Source: Clostridium sp. AM22-11AC
GTDB taxonomy: Bacteria > Bacillota > Clostridia > Lachnospirales > Lachnospiraceae
DNA length: 64,000 bases
Direction of reading: 5' to 3'
Assembly (NCBI RefSeq): GCF_003473545.1
Contig: NZ_QUCM01000010.1
Coordinates: forward strand, 1 to 64,000
Shown here: piece by piece, positions 25,501-34,905 of the stretch
How positions within the stretch are numbered: the first letter of the stretch is position 1
Layout of the letters: every line of letters starts with the position of its first letter
Made by a program: the position numbers and the translations under genes
The notes under the pieces: generated by a model
What the model was told of the DNA's origin: nothing
What the model saw: the letters and a program-made list of their open reading frames with translations, nothing else
Database searches by the model: none

Positions 25501-25515
25501 ATAAATAAAATTTAT
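25501..25515. promoter_or_regulatory. LysR-type dyad in the divergent region
   Basis: ATAAAT-AAA-ATTTAT is a perfect inverted repeat between the LysR and antiporter starts. It is AT-rich, so chance is possible. Confidence 0.35.
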
Positions 25516-25536
25516 CATACATAAAAATAAAATAAT

Positions 25537-25564
25537 TTGCTTTTATTATAAAACAGTATATCAT
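25537..25564 (+). promoter_or_regulatory. Promoter of the antiporter/MgtC operon
   Basis: TTGCTT (25537-25542), a 16-nt spacer and TATCAT (25559-25564). Confidence 0.5.
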
Positions 25565-25604
25565 ATAGAAGCATGACACACAAGGAAAACGAGGGGGTTA
25601 TAGC

Positions 25605-27044
25605 ATGAAGTCATTTTTATTTTACCATGCAACAAGCCAGGCATCGGTGGTCATTATCACCATTGCACTGATGCTGTTTGTTGGTTATCTTATGACCCGC
25701 ATCACCAGAAAGTTTAAACTGCCAAATGTAACGGGGTACATTCTGGCAGGGATCCTTATGGGACCCTACTGTCTGGATATGGTGCCGGTGAAGGTCATAG
25801 ATGGGATGGATTTTCTTTCAGATATCGCGCTTGCTTTTATTGCATTCAGCACAGGGGAATTTTTTCGCTTTTCCGTGTTAAAGAAAAACGGCTGGAAGGT
25901 GATCGTGATCACGGTTATGGAAGCGGTGCTGGCATCGGTATGTGTATTTGCAGCGGTTTATGGGGTGCTCCACTTAAATCTGGCATTTTCCATTGTACTG
26001 GCAGCTCTGGCATCAGCTACAGCTCCTGCGTCCACCATCATGACCATCCGTCAGACCGGAGCGAAGGGAGATTTTGTTGATACTCTTTTGCAGGTGGTGG
26101 CATTGGATGATGTGGTTGGTCTGGTGGAGTACAGTGCGGCTATTTCTATTGCGCTGGCAGCTCTTTCCGGGACTGGTGGTTTCCAGGTGGGAAATATCTT
26201 AAAACCGATCCTGATCAATGGGGCAGTACTGGTGTTAGGCGGTATTTTTGGCTGGCTGTTAAAATGCATGATGCCAAAGAAAAAATACAAAGACAACCGG
26301 CTGATCATATCGGTGGCAGCACTGTTTGCTTTTTGCGGAATCTGTTCTCTGGCAGATGTATCCCCTCTTCTGGGATGTATGTCCATGGGAACCATTTATA
26401 TTAATTTATCTGATGATGATAAGCTGTTTAAACAGTTAAATTATTTCAGTCCGCCGATCCTGCTTTTGTTTTTTGTACGGTCCGGACTTTCCTTCCGGTT
26501 AGATGCGCTTCTTAATCCCTCAGCAGGAGAAGACGGGGCTTCCCTTTTAGTGATCGGAGTGGCATATTTCCTGACACGTGTCATAGGAAAATACGCAGGT
26601 GCTTATTTAGGCTGTCTTGCAGTACATAAGAAAAAACAGGTGCGCAATTATCTGGGGCTGGCACTGGTGCCTCAGGCAGGCGTAGCCATTGGTCTGGCGG
26701 CTCTGGGAGCAAGAACTTTAGGCGGTCAGATGGGGATTGATCTGCAGACCGTTATTCTTGCATCCAGTGTACTTTATGAACTGACGGGTCCGGCATGCGC
26801 AAAATTGTCCCTGTATCTGTCCGGATCCTATGGGGATATTGAACTGCCAAAAGAGGCGAAAGAAAAAGATCCGGTGACCCGGTTGGAAATGCTGATCGAG
26901 CGGATCCATGAGATCCAGCAGGAAATACCGGAAACAGAAGAGAATATTTCTCCGGAAGAACAGGCATTTTTGGAAGCTGCCAATGAGCAGTACGAAGCAG
27001 TGGGGGCGCTGCGCAATCATTTAAGAGCAAGGAGGACGTATTGA
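25605..27044 (+). CDS. Cation:proton antiporter (CPA2-like)
   Basis: 479 aa, about 12 membrane helices followed by a hydrophilic, Glu-rich tail (about 410-479). N-terminal KLPNVTGYILAGILMGP and the core SATAPASTIMTIRQTGAKG...VVALDDVVGLV are typical of monovalent cation:proton antiporters. The aspartate pair in ALDDVVG is the likely ion site. GGGGG precedes ATG 25605. The MgtC gene starts 1 nt after its stop. Confidence 0.85.
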   Translation: MKSFLFYHATSQASVVIITIALMLFVGYLMTRITRKFKLPNVTGYILAGILMGPYCLDMVPVKVIDGMDFLSDIALAFIAFSTGEFFRFSVLKKNGWKVIVITVMEAVLASVCVFAAVYGVLHLNLAFSIVLAALASATAPASTIMTIRQTGAKGDFVDTLLQVVALDDVVGLVEYSAAISIALAALSGTGGFQVGNILKPILINGAVLVLGGIFGWLLKCMMPKKKYKDNRLIISVAALFAFCGICSLADVSPLLGCMSMGTIYINLSDDDKLFKQLNYFSPPILLLFFVRSGLSFRLDALLNPSAGEDGASLLVIGVAYFLTRVIGKYAGAYLGCLAVHKKKQVRNYLGLALVPQAGVAIGLAALGARTLGGQMGIDLQTVILASSVLYELTGPACAKLSLYLSGSYGDIELPKEAKEKDPVTRLEMLIERIHEIQQEIPETEENISPEEQAFLEAANEQYEAVGALRNHLRARRTY

Positions 27045-27045
27045 T

Positions 27046-27762
27046 ATGGGACATATAACAGCAGAACTGACAAAGGGATGGATGATGGAAGGAATAGGAA
27101 TGCAGGTGATCCTGCGGATCCTATTATCACTGGCGCTGGCGGCGATCATTGGATGTGAACGCTCCAGCAAGCGTCATTCCGCAGGTATGAGGACTTTTAT
27201 GCTGGTCAGTGTATCTGCTACAGCAGCCGTGTTCACAGATCTGTATCTGTCCAGTGAATTTTCTTTTGGGATCCCTGTTATTTCAGGAGCGGCCGTTGTG
27301 GGCATTGCCATGTTAAGCGGCAACTCCATTCTTTTCAGTTCCAAGAACCAGATCAAGGGACTGACTACATCTGCAGCACTCTGGGCCTGCGGTTTTATGG
27401 GCTTAATGGTTGGGGCCGGAATGTATATTTCCGCATTTGTGATCTTTATGGCACTTCTTTGTGGGATTTCCCTGTTCCCATCTGCAGAGCGTTATTTAAA
27501 AGACCGTTCCAATCATTTTGAGGTGCATCTGGAATTAAAGAGCAGTTTCAAACTTCAGGATTTTGTAGCGACGATCCGTAAACTGGGGATCCGCATTGAT
27601 GATATTGAGGCAAATCCGGCTTATTTAAATTCCGGTCTCAGCGTGTATACGGTTTCTCTGACTGTGGACAGTCAGGAACTGAAAAAAGATAAAAAACACA
27701 GTGACATCATTGAAGCACTGCGCTCTCTTGATTACATTTACTATATAGAAGAAATCAAATAA
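27046..27762 (+). CDS. MgtC/SapB family membrane protein
   Basis: 238 aa. Four membrane helices in the N-terminal half with the MgtC-type GCERSSKRHSAGMRTFMLV (about 34-52) and SGAAVVGIAML; the C-terminal 90 residues are a cytosolic ACT-like domain. MgtC proteins act in magnesium/low-pH adaptation. It is translationally coupled to the antiporter; the two may respond to the same ionic stress. Confidence 0.87.
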   Translation: MGHITAELTKGWMMEGIGMQVILRILLSLALAAIIGCERSSKRHSAGMRTFMLVSVSATAAVFTDLYLSSEFSFGIPVISGAAVVGIAMLSGNSILFSSKNQIKGLTTSAALWACGFMGLMVGAGMYISAFVIFMALLCGISLFPSAERYLKDRSNHFEVHLELKSSFKLQDFVATIRKLGIRIDDIEANPAYLNSGLSVYTVSLTVDSQELKKDKKHSDIIEALRSLDYIYYIEEIK

Positions 27763-27825
27763 AAACGATTTGCCTACTACCCAAAGCAGGAAAAGTATTG
27801 TATAATTAACAAGTTAGCAATAACA

Positions 27826-27914
27826 GGAGGAATACCCAAGTGGTTGAAGGGTCTGGCTTCGAACACCAGTAGGTCGGTAGCACCGGCGCAAGGGTTCAAA
27901 TCCCTTTTCCTCCG
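27826..27914 (+). tRNA. tRNA-Ser (anticodon CGA)
   Basis: 89-nt class II tRNA. Acceptor GGAGGAA (27826-27832) pairs with TTCCTCC (27907-27913). The D arm is CCC...GGG; the anticodon stem CTGG/CCAG carries loop TTCGAAC, so the anticodon is CGA, reading UCG. There is a long variable arm (GGTCGG...CACCGGC) and a T arm with GGTTCAAATCC. CCA is not encoded. A TATAAT (27802-27807 region) lies upstream. Confidence 0.93.
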
Positions 27915-27920
27915 TAAATA

Positions 27921-28051
27921 AGAATGTGCCTTGGCACATTCTCGCGCCGAGCGCGGTCGCTTGCGACAAACTTCCTCATTGCGCGAGTGCGCATCGTTGG
28001 CAGGTCGTGCCTTTTTGTGTACTAGAGAGTTCCAACGGAATTTCCTAGTAC
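27921..28051. repeat. Array of consecutive hairpins downstream of tRNA-Ser
   Basis: Five palindromes follow one another: AGAATGTGCC-TT-GGCACATTCT (27921-27942), CGCG-CCGAG-CGCG (27944-27956), GTCGC-TT-GCGAC (27956-27967), GCGC-GAGT-GCGC (27981-27992) and a 15-nt-arm dyad GTACTAGAGAGTTCC/GGAATTTCCTAGTAC (28019-28051). The first could end the tRNA transcript. The rest has the look of a genome-wide intergenic repeat. No gene is seen. Confidence 0.5.
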
Positions 28052-28056
28052 ATAAG

Positions 28057-28104
28057 AAAACAGCCGCAGGAAATGCACCTTTGATGTGTTCCTGCGGCTG
28101 TTTT
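28057..28104. terminator. Bidirectional terminator
   Basis: AAAACAGCCGCAGGAA (28057-28072) pairs perfectly with TTCCTGCGGCTGTTTT (28089-28104). It ends the anti-sigma gene on the minus strand. Confidence 0.9.
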
Positions 28105-28108
28105 GCTA

Positions 28109-28996
28109 TTATTTCAGATCACCGGTTACAGACTGGGGAATGGTAAACTCCACAGCTCCCATATAAGCCGGGGCTACCTCGGTCTCGTCAAAAGTAATGA
28201 CCAGTTCTCCTTTTTCATTAAAATAGAAGCTTTCATCACCTTTTAATTCCTTAAAATCCCATTCCGGCATGTCACTGTCAATAAAATAAGTAACAGAGGA
28301 GTCGGCAGCCATCTGCTGTTTCATCTGTTCTTTTATGTTGTCGCTGATGGCAGTGAGCATTTCCGGTTTGTTTTTAAATAAATCAGAAAGAGAAATAATA
28401 TCACCAGTGGTCTTATCAATGGTAAATACCTTGGTGTATTCGGTTCCGCTTGCCATCACAAGGGTGGTGTCAATGCGCAGGCACAGGTATCTGTCTGTGT
28501 CAGTTACTACCTTGTAAGTAGAAGTGAGAGAGTAGTTGCCTTCTCCCTGGGATGCCCGAAGATCCTTTTCGTACTGGGCGATCAGTTCATTTGCGTAGTC
28601 TTCAATGGAGCGGTTTACAGCTTCCGGTGCAGAGTCTATTTCCGGAATATCCACTTTGGCTTCAAAATGATTGGTCTTATCTTCGTATGTACGTAAAGTG
28701 ACCACTTTTGCAATGGCACCGATCACCGGCAGGTTTGTCATGGCATTGGCAATGGTTGGGCTTACGTTGGTGACAATGGCCAGAGCTACTACAGCAGCGG
28801 CAGCAGTAGTGCCGGTGGTGCGTAAAATACGGAAAAATGGGTTGTGTTTTTTATTCATGGTTTTTCCTTTCTGGATACCTGACATGATACGTGCTTTTGC
28901 GGCTTCTGGAACGGGAATGTTGTTATATTCCTGCTTTAAAGACTCCAGTTTATCTAAATCATCAAAATATTCTAAATTACGATCCTGTTCTTTCAT
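28109..28996 (-). CDS. RsiV-like anti-sigma factor
   Basis: 295 aa. The N-terminus (about 1-50) is cytosolic and would bind the sigma factor; one membrane helix (about 56-80, TTGTTAAAAVVALAIVTNV) follows; the outer part (about 100-295) has a PdaC/SigV/RsiV-like domain and a DUF3298-like end (DSDMPEWDF...FYFNEKGELVITFDETEVAP, in pieces). It probably holds the partner ECF sigma inactive until a surface signal triggers proteolysis. It lies 19 nt downstream of the sigma gene on the same strand, with AAAGGAG before ATG 28996. Confidence 0.82.
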   Translation of the reverse strand: MKEQDRNLEYFDDLDKLESLKQEYNNIPVPEAAKARIMSGIQKGKTMNKKHNPFFRILRTTGTTAAAAVVALAIVTNVSPTIANAMTNLPVIGAIAKVVTLRTYEDKTNHFEAKVDIPEIDSAPEAVNRSIEDYANELIAQYEKDLRASQGEGNYSLTSTYKVVTDTDRYLCLRIDTTLVMASGTEYTKVFTIDKTTGDIISLSDLFKNKPEMLTAISDNIKEQMKQQMAADSSVTYFIDSDMPEWDFKELKGDESFYFNEKGELVITFDETEVAPAYMGAVEFTIPQSVTGDLK

Positions 28997-29015
28997 TAAT
29001 ATGTGCTCCTTTCTT

Positions 29016-29513
29016 TTAAAAACTGGCAGTGCCGTCTAAATGGATCCGAAGCTTTTTTAACGACCGGTATAATCTTGCTTTTACGGTGTTTACATTTTCG
29101 GCTACCGCAAGGGCAATGTCCTCTAATTTCATATCTTCAAAATAGCGAAGGATGATGATGGTGCGGTTTTTCGGTTCCAAATGGTTCAGTGCTTCTTTTA
29201 AGTCAAATTCCTCATATGTATCTTCTGTTGCCGTTTCAGGAAGTTCCTCGGCAGGCTGCTCTTTTGTCCGGCTTCGCAGCAGGTCCAGGCTTGTATTTAC
29301 TACGATCCGGCACAGCCATGGAAAAAGTTTTTCTGTATCCTTTAAATTTTTACACTGTGTAATGGCTTTACAGGCACTTTCCTGGACGATATCCAAAGCG
29401 TCTGCTTCGTTATGTACATAACTGTAGGCCAGGCGGTAAAGGCGCTCATATTGGTCAATGAGCATTTTTTCCGTCTGCGCGGTTATTTGTTTTGTCTGAT
29501 CAGAATGGTTCAT
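29016..29513 (-). CDS. ECF RNA polymerase sigma factor
   Basis: 165 aa with region 2 (LYRLAYSYVHNEADALDIVQE, split LYRLAYSYVHN and EADALDIVQE) and region 4 (LEPKNRTIIILRYFEDMKLEDIA, split LEPKNRTIIILRY and FEDMKLEDIA). The start is the ATG at 29511-29513; the ATG 18 nt earlier contains the AAAGGAG ribosome binding site itself. It pairs with the RsiV-like anti-sigma downstream. An ECF-type promoter at 29541-29572 suggests it transcribes its own operon. Confidence 0.88.
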   Translation of the reverse strand: MNHSDQTKQITAQTEKMLIDQYERLYRLAYSYVHNEADALDIVQESACKAITQCKNLKDTEKLFPWLCRIVVNTSLDLLRSRTKEQPAEELPETATEDTYEEFDLKEALNHLEPKNRTIIILRYFEDMKLEDIALAVAENVNTVKARLYRSLKKLRIHLDGTASF

Positions 29514-29540
29514 GATATGTTCTCCTTTCATGTCTTACAC

Positions 29541-29572
29541 TTATTAGACGCATGAACCGGGAAAAAAGTTGC
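29541..29572 (-). promoter_or_regulatory. ECF-type autoregulatory promoter
   Basis: On the minus strand GCAACTT (29566-29572), a 15-nt gap and CGTCTAATAA (29541-29550). The AAC -35 and CGTC -10 elements are typical of ECF sigma factors. It sits about 30 nt before the sigma start codon. Confidence 0.65.
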
Positions 29573-29626
29573 AAAAGATATTATAATCTTCATAAAATTT
29601 ACTGCAAGTCCTTAAGAAGTTCTTCA

Positions 29627-29655
29627 TTGAGTTTTTCAGGGAATAATGTTATATT
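29627..29655 (+). promoter_or_regulatory. Sigma-A promoter of the amidase gene
   Basis: TTGAGT (29627-29632), a 17-nt spacer and TATATT (29650-29655). The upstream in-frame ATG at 29646 lies in the -10 region, so it cannot be the start of this transcript. Confidence 0.55.
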
Positions 29656-29687
29656 GGAAAAAAGATAAGATACAGGGGATAGATAAC

Positions 29688-30347
29688 TTGGAAAAGCGAG
29701 AACGAAAGGTGATAACCTTTCCTATGGCGGCCGTTTTTATGGCAATGATGATCGGTATTCTCACCGGTCTTGGAAGCGGCTATTGTATATGGGGAAGAGA
29801 GCCTGAAAATACAATTGATCTGAAAGCAGTGGAAATGCCTGACTGGGTACAGCAGGATTTTTTGCGGAAAAATATTTTTTCCCGCCCGGATGTGACCCGC
29901 AGGCAGGTGAAAAATATTGTGATCCATTATGTGGGAAATCCGGGAACCAGTGCAAAGGCTACCAGAAACTATTTTGACGGTCTGGCAGACCAGGATGCAC
30001 AGAAAGAGGGGGTTTCTTCCAGCAGCCATTTTGTAGTGGGACTGGACGGGGAAGTGATCCAGTGCATTCCCATTGATGAGGTGGCATATGCCAATGCTCC
30101 CAGAAATGACGATACGCTTTCCATTGAAGTCTGTCATGCGGATGATACAGGCAAGTTTAATGACGCTTCTTATGAGTCAGTGGTGAAATTGACAGCATGG
30201 CTCTGCAAACAGTTAAAACTTAAAAGTTCCGATGTGGTCCGTCATTATGATATTAATGGAAAACAGTGCCCGAAGTATTATGTAGAAGATAAAGAAGCCT
30301 GGAAACAGTTAAGAGAAGATGTAAAAGAGCAGATGAAGGCAGATTAA
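29688..30347 (+). CDS. N-acetylmuramoyl-L-alanine amidase (Amidase_2), membrane-anchored
   Basis: 219 aa from TTG 29688. One N-terminal membrane helix (about 12-35) anchors an Amidase_2 domain with zinc ligands in VIHYVGNPG, SSHFVVGLDG and VRHYDINGKQCP (about 180). It cuts the amide between muramic acid and the peptide in peptidoglycan. I chose TTG because AGGGGAT (29674-29680) precedes it and the promoter overlaps the ATG at 29646; that start remains uncertain. It is divergent from the cell-envelope sigma factor, though the two promoters are separate. Confidence 0.82.
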   Translation: MEKRERKVITFPMAAVFMAMMIGILTGLGSGYCIWGREPENTIDLKAVEMPDWVQQDFLRKNIFSRPDVTRRQVKNIVIHYVGNPGTSAKATRNYFDGLADQDAQKEGVSSSSHFVVGLDGEVIQCIPIDEVAYANAPRNDDTLSIEVCHADDTGKFNDASYESVVKLTAWLCKQLKLKSSDVVRHYDINGKQCPKYYVEDKEAWKQLREDVKEQMKAD

Positions 30348-30406
30348 TGGAGCCGTCTTGCAAATGTCATTGGCACGATACATGGATCTGTAAAAAACTC
30401 TGTAAA

Positions 30407-30446
30407 AAAGCGGAGACGCCCCTATAATGGGAGCATCTCCGCTTTT
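30407..30446. terminator. Bidirectional terminator
   Basis: AAAAGCGGAGACGCCCC pairs with GGGAGCATCTCCGCTTTT; it lies between convergent amidase and PHP genes. Confidence 0.85.
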
Positions 30447-31237
30447 CTTTCGTGGAATACTGTATAATAGCGGAAACCATATTCTTTTAACATTTCCCGG
30501 CAGTAGTCAAAGCCGATGCCTAAAGTTTCCGGCGTATGGGCGTCAGAGCCAATGGTGATCCCTTCACCGCCCAGTTCTTTATAGAGACGGAAAACATCAG
30601 CACATGGATTGGTGTTTCCCAGTCCATAGCGGATGCCGCCTGTGTTACATTCCAGGCATTTTCCATTTTCAATAAGAAGTTTTAAAAGAGGACGGATATA
30701 GGGTTCGTAATCATTCCAGGAATAAAATTCATTTTTATGGGGAGCATATCTTACAACATAGTCCAGGTGGCCATAGGAGTCGAAAGTATCAAGGAGGTTT
30801 TGTACCCGCTTAAGGGATACTTCAAAAAATGCACGAAATCCTTCTTTTTCCTCGAAATGTTTCCAGTATTCCCTTTCATATGGATCCATCCGGTCTACGA
30901 AATGGCTGGAACCAAGGACAAAATCAAATTCCTTTCCCAAGGTTTTGGCAAAATCGTGGAGATACTCACCTACATGGTTTTGTAATCCTAATTCGATCCC
31001 TATATTTAAACGGATCCGTCCAGCGTATTCGTCCCGTATTTTGCGTAAACTTTCTATATAAGAAGGAATGTCTAACGTAAAATCGTCAGGACAGAATTCG
31101 CTGCCGTAATCATGATGATCGGTAATACAGATCTCTTTCATTCCAAGGGAGATGGCTTTTTCTAACTGATCCCGTACCGGGGTTTCGGAGTCTGCGGAAA
31201 ATTCTGTGTGGAGATGGCAGTCATAAATGGCATCCAT
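30422..31237 (-). CDS. PHP-type histidinol-phosphatase-like hydrolase
   Basis: 271 aa. PHP metal-binding motifs are visible: DCHLHTEFS (about 6-14), ITDHHDYG (about 43), GIELGLQ (about 80), and GSDAHTPETLG near the end. Family members include histidinol-phosphatase HisK and trinuclear phosphoesterases; without his genes nearby the substrate is open. The start is ATG 31237, preceded by GGAGG; an upstream in-frame ATG has no ribosome binding site. Its C-terminus overlaps the terminator. Confidence 0.8.
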   Translation of the reverse strand: MDAIYDCHLHTEFSADSETPVRDQLEKAISLGMKEICITDHHDYGSEFCPDDFTLDIPSYIESLRKIRDEYAGRIRLNIGIELGLQNHVGEYLHDFAKTLGKEFDFVLGSSHFVDRMDPYEREYWKHFEEKEGFRAFFEVSLKRVQNLLDTFDSYGHLDYVVRYAPHKNEFYSWNDYEPYIRPLLKLLIENGKCLECNTGGIRYGLGNTNPCADVFRLYKELGGEGITIGSDAHTPETLGIGFDYCREMLKEYGFRYYTVFHERKAEMLPL

Positions 31238-31458
31238 AGTGATATGCCTCCTTTTTATCATATTGCGTTTGTATCCATAAAAGCACATATCTGCCCCACG
31301 GGGAGTGCGGCAGCTGTATTCGTCTCTCACATTATACTCATAAACTGCCACAATAACAAGTCTATGCCCCACCCTTCTATTGAGAAAATAAAAATGCGCT
31401 GAAAATTAATGGAATTTATGAGAGAAAATAGTCAGAATGGCAGAAACAAAAAAAAGGC

Positions 31459-31487
31459 TTGCTATTTTGGATAAAATTGAGTACAAT
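31459..31487 (+). promoter_or_regulatory. Sigma-A promoter of gap
   Basis: TTGCTA (31459-31464), a 17-nt spacer and TACAAT (31482-31487). Confidence 0.7.
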
Positions 31488-31549
31488 GTAGGCAGTTGAT
31501 TAATATTTAACAAATAATATTTTTTTAACAAACTAGGAGGAATTGAATC

Positions 31550-32581
31550 ATGGCAGTAAAAGTTGCAATTAATGGTTTCGGACGTATTGGACGTCTGGCT
31601 TTCCGTCAGATGTTCGGAGCAGAGGGTTACGAGGTAGTAGCAATCAACGACTTAACCGATCCTAAGATGTTAGCACATCTGTTAAAGTATGATACAGCAC
31701 AGGGTGGATACGCTGGACGCATTGGCGAAGGCAAGCACACTGTAGAGGCTGGAGAAGATTCCATCACAGTTGACGGCAAGAAGATCACTATCTACAAAGA
31801 GCCAAAGGCTGCTGACCTTCCATGGGGCGAACTTGGCGTAGATGTAGTATTAGAGTGCACTGGCTTCTATACTTCCAAGGAAAAAGCACAGGCTCATATC
31901 GATGCAGGCGCTAAGAAGGTTGTTATTTCCGCACCAGCTGGAAAAGACTTAAAGACCATCGTTTACTCTGTAAATGAGAAGACTCTGACAGCAGAAGATA
32001 CCATCATCTCCGCTGCATCTTGCACCACCAACTGCTTAGCACCTATGGCTAAGGCATTAAATGACTACGCTCCAATCCAGAGCGGTATCATGAGCACCAT
32101 CCACGCTTACACCGGCGACCAGATGATCCTTGACGGACCACACAGAAAGGGCGACTTAAGAAGAGCACGCGCAGGCGCAGCTAACATCGTTCCTAACTCT
32201 ACTGGCGCAGCTAAGGCAATCGGCCTGGTTATCCCAGAACTGAACGGCAAGCTGATCGGTTCCGCACAGCGTGTACCTGTACCAACCGGTTCTACCACAA
32301 TCTTAACAGCTGTTGTTAAGAAGGCAGACGTAACTGCAGAAGAGATCAACGCTGCTATGAAGGCTGCTGCATCTGAGTCCTTCGGATACAATGAAGATCC
32401 GATCGTATCTTCTGACGTTATCGGTATGAGATATGGTTCTCTGTTTGATGCAACCCAGACTATGGTTTCCCATATCGCTGATGATCTGTATGAAGTACAG
32501 GTTGTTTCATGGTATGACAACGAGAATTCTTACACCAGCCAGATGGTAAGAACTATCAAGTACTTCGCTGAGTTAGCATAA
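31550..32581 (+). CDS. gap: Glyceraldehyde-3-phosphate dehydrogenase
   Basis: 343 aa, type I. NAD-binding [14 protein letters not shown] (7-20) and the catalytic [12 protein letters not shown] (about 155-166) with cysteine in the ASCTTN motif. Glycolytic oxidation of glyceraldehyde-3-phosphate. AGGAGG precedes ATG 31550. First gene of the lower-glycolysis group; codon use is strongly biased, as expected for high expression. Confidence 0.98.
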   Translation: MAVKVAINGFGRIGRLAFRQMFGAEGYEVVAINDLTDPKMLAHLLKYDTAQGGYAGRIGEGKHTVEAGEDSITVDGKKITIYKEPKAADLPWGELGVDVVLECTGFYTSKEKAQAHIDAGAKKVVISAPAGKDLKTIVYSVNEKTLTAEDTIISAASCTTNCLAPMAKALNDYAPIQSGIMSTIHAYTGDQMILDGPHRKGDLRRARAGAANIVPNSTGAAKAIGLVIPELNGKLIGSAQRVPVPTGSTTILTAVVKKADVTAEEINAAMKAAASESFGYNEDPIVSSDVIGMRYGSLFDATQTMVSHIADDLYEVQVVSWYDNENSYTSQMVRTIKYFAELA

Positions 32582-32616
32582 TCCAGATCATAAATCCAGA
32601 TTTTAAAGACTCATAA

Positions 32617-32648
32617 GGGGTCCGGTCTTTAGGACCGGGCCCTTTTTT
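32617..32648 (+). terminator. Terminator between gap and pgk
   Basis: GGGGTCCGGTC (32617-32627) pairs with GGACCGGGCCC (32632-32642), followed by TTTTTT. Partial read-through into pgk is likely. Confidence 0.85.
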
Positions 32649-32698
32649 CGCGAAATAAATTTATCTATTTGCGAGTTTACTGAAAGGAGATATCCACC

Positions 32699-33919
32699 AT
32701 GTTAAACAAGAAATCAATCGATGATATCAATGTAAAGGGAAGAAGAGTTTTAGTCCGCTGCGACTTCAACGTACCGTTAAAGAACGGCGAGATCACAGAT
32801 GAGACCCGTATCGTAGCAGCTCTGCCAACCATCCAGAAGCTGATTAACGACGGCGCAAAGGTTATCCTGTGCTCCCACTTAGGAAAAGTTAAAAATGGCC
32901 CGAACGAAGGCGAGTCTTTAGCTCCAGTAGCAAAGAGACTGTCTGAGAAATTAGGCAAGGAAGTTGTTTTCGTATCTGATTACAATGTAACCGGCGAAGC
33001 AGCTACCAAGGCTGTAGAAGCTATGAAGGAAGGCGATGTAGTTCTTCTGCAGAATACACGTTTCCGCGGCGCTGAAGAGACCAAGAACGGCGAAGAGTTC
33101 AGCAAGGAACTGGCTGATCTGGCTGATGATTATGTATGCGACGCATTCGGTTCCTCCCACAGAGCACATGCTTCTGTAGCAGGCGTTACCAAGTTCATCT
33201 CTGCAAAGGGCGGCTCCAACGTAGTTGGTTACTTAATGCAGAAAGAGATCGATTTCTTAGGAAATGCAGTTGAAAATCCAGTAAGACCTTTCGTTGCTAT
33301 CTTAGGCGGTGCTAAGGTTGCTGATAAGTTAAATGTTATCTCTAACCTCCTTGAAAAGTGCGATACACTGATCATCGGCGGTGGTATGGCATTCACCTTC
33401 TTAAAGGCTGAAGGCAAAGAGATCGGTAAGTCCTTAGTAGACGATACCAAGTTAGATTACTGCAAGGAAATGATGGCAAAGGCTGAGAAGCTTGGCAAGA
33501 AGCTTTTACTTCCAGTAGATGCTGTAGTAGCAGCTTCCTTCCCAGATCCGATCGATGCTGAGATCCCTGTAGAGAACGTTTCTGTAGACGCTATCCCAGA
33601 TGACAAGATGGGTCTGGATATCGGTGCAGAAAGCGCAAAGCTGTATGCTGAAGCTGTTAAGAGCGCTAAGACCGTTGTTTGGAACGGACCGATGGGCGTA
33701 TTCGAGAACCCTGTTCTTGCAAAGGGAACCATCGCAGTAGCTCAGGCTTTAGCTGATACTGACGCAACTACCATTATCGGTGGTGGTGACTCTGCAGCAG
33801 CAGTAAATCAGTTAGGATTTGCTGATAAGATGAGCCACATCTCTACCGGCGGCGGCGCTTCTCTGGAATTCCTGGAAGGAAAGGAACTGCCAGGCGTAGC
33901 TGCAGCAGATGACAAATAA
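32699..33919 (+). CDS. pgk: Phosphoglycerate kinase
   Basis: 406 aa. RCDFNVPL (20-27), LSPVA-like substrate loop, GGAKVADKL (about 202) and the C-terminal [13 protein letters not shown] and [18 protein letters not shown] (about 378-395). Makes ATP from 1,3-bisphosphoglycerate. AAAGGAG precedes ATG 32699. Confidence 0.98.
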   Translation: MLNKKSIDDINVKGRRVLVRCDFNVPLKNGEITDETRIVAALPTIQKLINDGAKVILCSHLGKVKNGPNEGESLAPVAKRLSEKLGKEVVFVSDYNVTGEAATKAVEAMKEGDVVLLQNTRFRGAEETKNGEEFSKELADLADDYVCDAFGSSHRAHASVAGVTKFISAKGGSNVVGYLMQKEIDFLGNAVENPVRPFVAILGGAKVADKLNVISNLLEKCDTLIIGGGMAFTFLKAEGKEIGKSLVDDTKLDYCKEMMAKAEKLGKKLLLPVDAVVAASFPDPIDAEIPVENVSVDAIPDDKMGLDIGAESAKLYAEAVKSAKTVVWNGPMGVFENPVLAKGTIAVAQALADTDATTIIGGGDSAAAVNQLGFADKMSHISTGGGASLEFLEGKELPGVAAADDK

Positions 33920-33933
33920 AGATAACTGATATT

Positions 33934-33981
33934 GCAGGCGGCTGTTTTAGAAATAACTGGGGATAAAAACAGACCGCCTGT
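33934..33981 (+). other. Hairpin between pgk and tpiA
   Basis: GCAGGCGGCTGTTTT (33934-33948) pairs with AAAACAGACCGCCTGT (33966-33981). No T-run follows; it may stabilise or process the pgk-tpiA message. Confidence 0.6.
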
Positions 33982-34014
33982 GAGTCGTGTATGTGTATAA
34001 AGGAGACGGAAGTT

Positions 34015-34767
34015 ATGGCAAGAAAGAAGATCATCGCAGGCAACTGGAAGATGAACATGACACCTTCTGAGGCAGTTGCTCTTGTAAACGAATTAAAACC
34101 ATTAGTAGTAAATGATGAAGTAGATGTAGTATTCTGTGTACCGGCTATTGATATCATTCCGGCAATGGAAGCAGCAAAGGAAACCAATATCCAGATCGGT
34201 GCTGAGAACATGTATTTTGAGGAAAAGGGCGCTTATACAGGCGAGATCTCCCCAAACATGTTAAATGACGCAGGCGTTAAGTATGTGATCATCGGCCACT
34301 CTGAGAGAAGAGAGTACTTTGCTGAAACAAATGAGACCGTAAACAAGAAAGTATTAAAGGCATTTGAGCATGGAATTACTCCTATCATCTGCTGCGGTGA
34401 ATCTTTAACTCAGAGAGAGCAGGGCATTACCATTGACTGGATCCGTCAGCAGATCAAGATCGCTTTCTTAAACGTAACAGCAGATCAGGCAAAGACAGCT
34501 GTTATCGCTTACGAGCCGATCTGGGCTATCGGAACCGGTAAGGTAGCAACCACAGATCAGGCTGAAGAAGTATGCGCAGCGATCCGCGCATGCATCGGTG
34601 AGATCTATGATGAGGCAACTGCACAGGCTATCCGTATCCAGTATGGCGGTTCTGTATCAGCAGCAAGCGCACCAGAACTGTTTGCACAGCCGGATATCGA
34701 CGGCGGCCTGGTAGGCGGCGCTTCCTTAAAGCCAGACTTTGGTAAGATCGTAAACTATAACAGATAA
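34015..34767 (+). CDS. tpiA: Triosephosphate isomerase
   Basis: 250 aa. GNWKMN (about 10-15), the catalytic IGHSERRE histidine (about 96-103), the catalytic glutamate in [14 protein letters not shown] (about 162-175) and the C-terminal [12 protein letters not shown] 34015 follows AAAGGAGAC; an ATG 24 nt upstream precedes that site and is not the start. Confidence 0.98.
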   Translation: MARKKIIAGNWKMNMTPSEAVALVNELKPLVVNDEVDVVFCVPAIDIIPAMEAAKETNIQIGAENMYFEEKGAYTGEISPNMLNDAGVKYVIIGHSERREYFAETNETVNKKVLKAFEHGITPIICCGESLTQREQGITIDWIRQQIKIAFLNVTADQAKTAVIAYEPIWAIGTGKVATTDQAEEVCAAIRACIGEIYDEATAQAIRIQYGGSVSAASAPELFAQPDIDGGLVGGASLKPDFGKIVNYNR

Positions 34768-34774
34768 TTACTCA

Positions 34775-34905
34775 GGACGGCGGTAAATTTGACCCAAAAA
34801 GGAGCGTCAAGCTTGCTTGTAAGCGCCTTTTTGGGGCAGATTTCACATTGGAGTGATCTCTGATGCTTCTTGTGCGGCAAAGCCGTGCAAGAAGATGCGC
34901 CGTCC
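34775..34905 (+). other. Branched structured element between tpiA and gpmI
   Basis: A perfect 8-bp stem GGACGGCG (34775-34782)/CGCCGTCC (34898-34905) encloses two hairpins: AAATTT..CCCAAAAAGGAGCG with CGCCTTTTTGGGG (34785-34842) and CTTCTTGTGCGGC-AAA-GCCGTGCAAGAAG (34866-34894). A further stem, GCCCTGG/CAGGGC, follows at about 34923-34954. The inner hairpin could be a terminator, but the closed three-way junction is more than a terminator needs. The 246-nt gap has no ORF. Confidence 0.55.
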
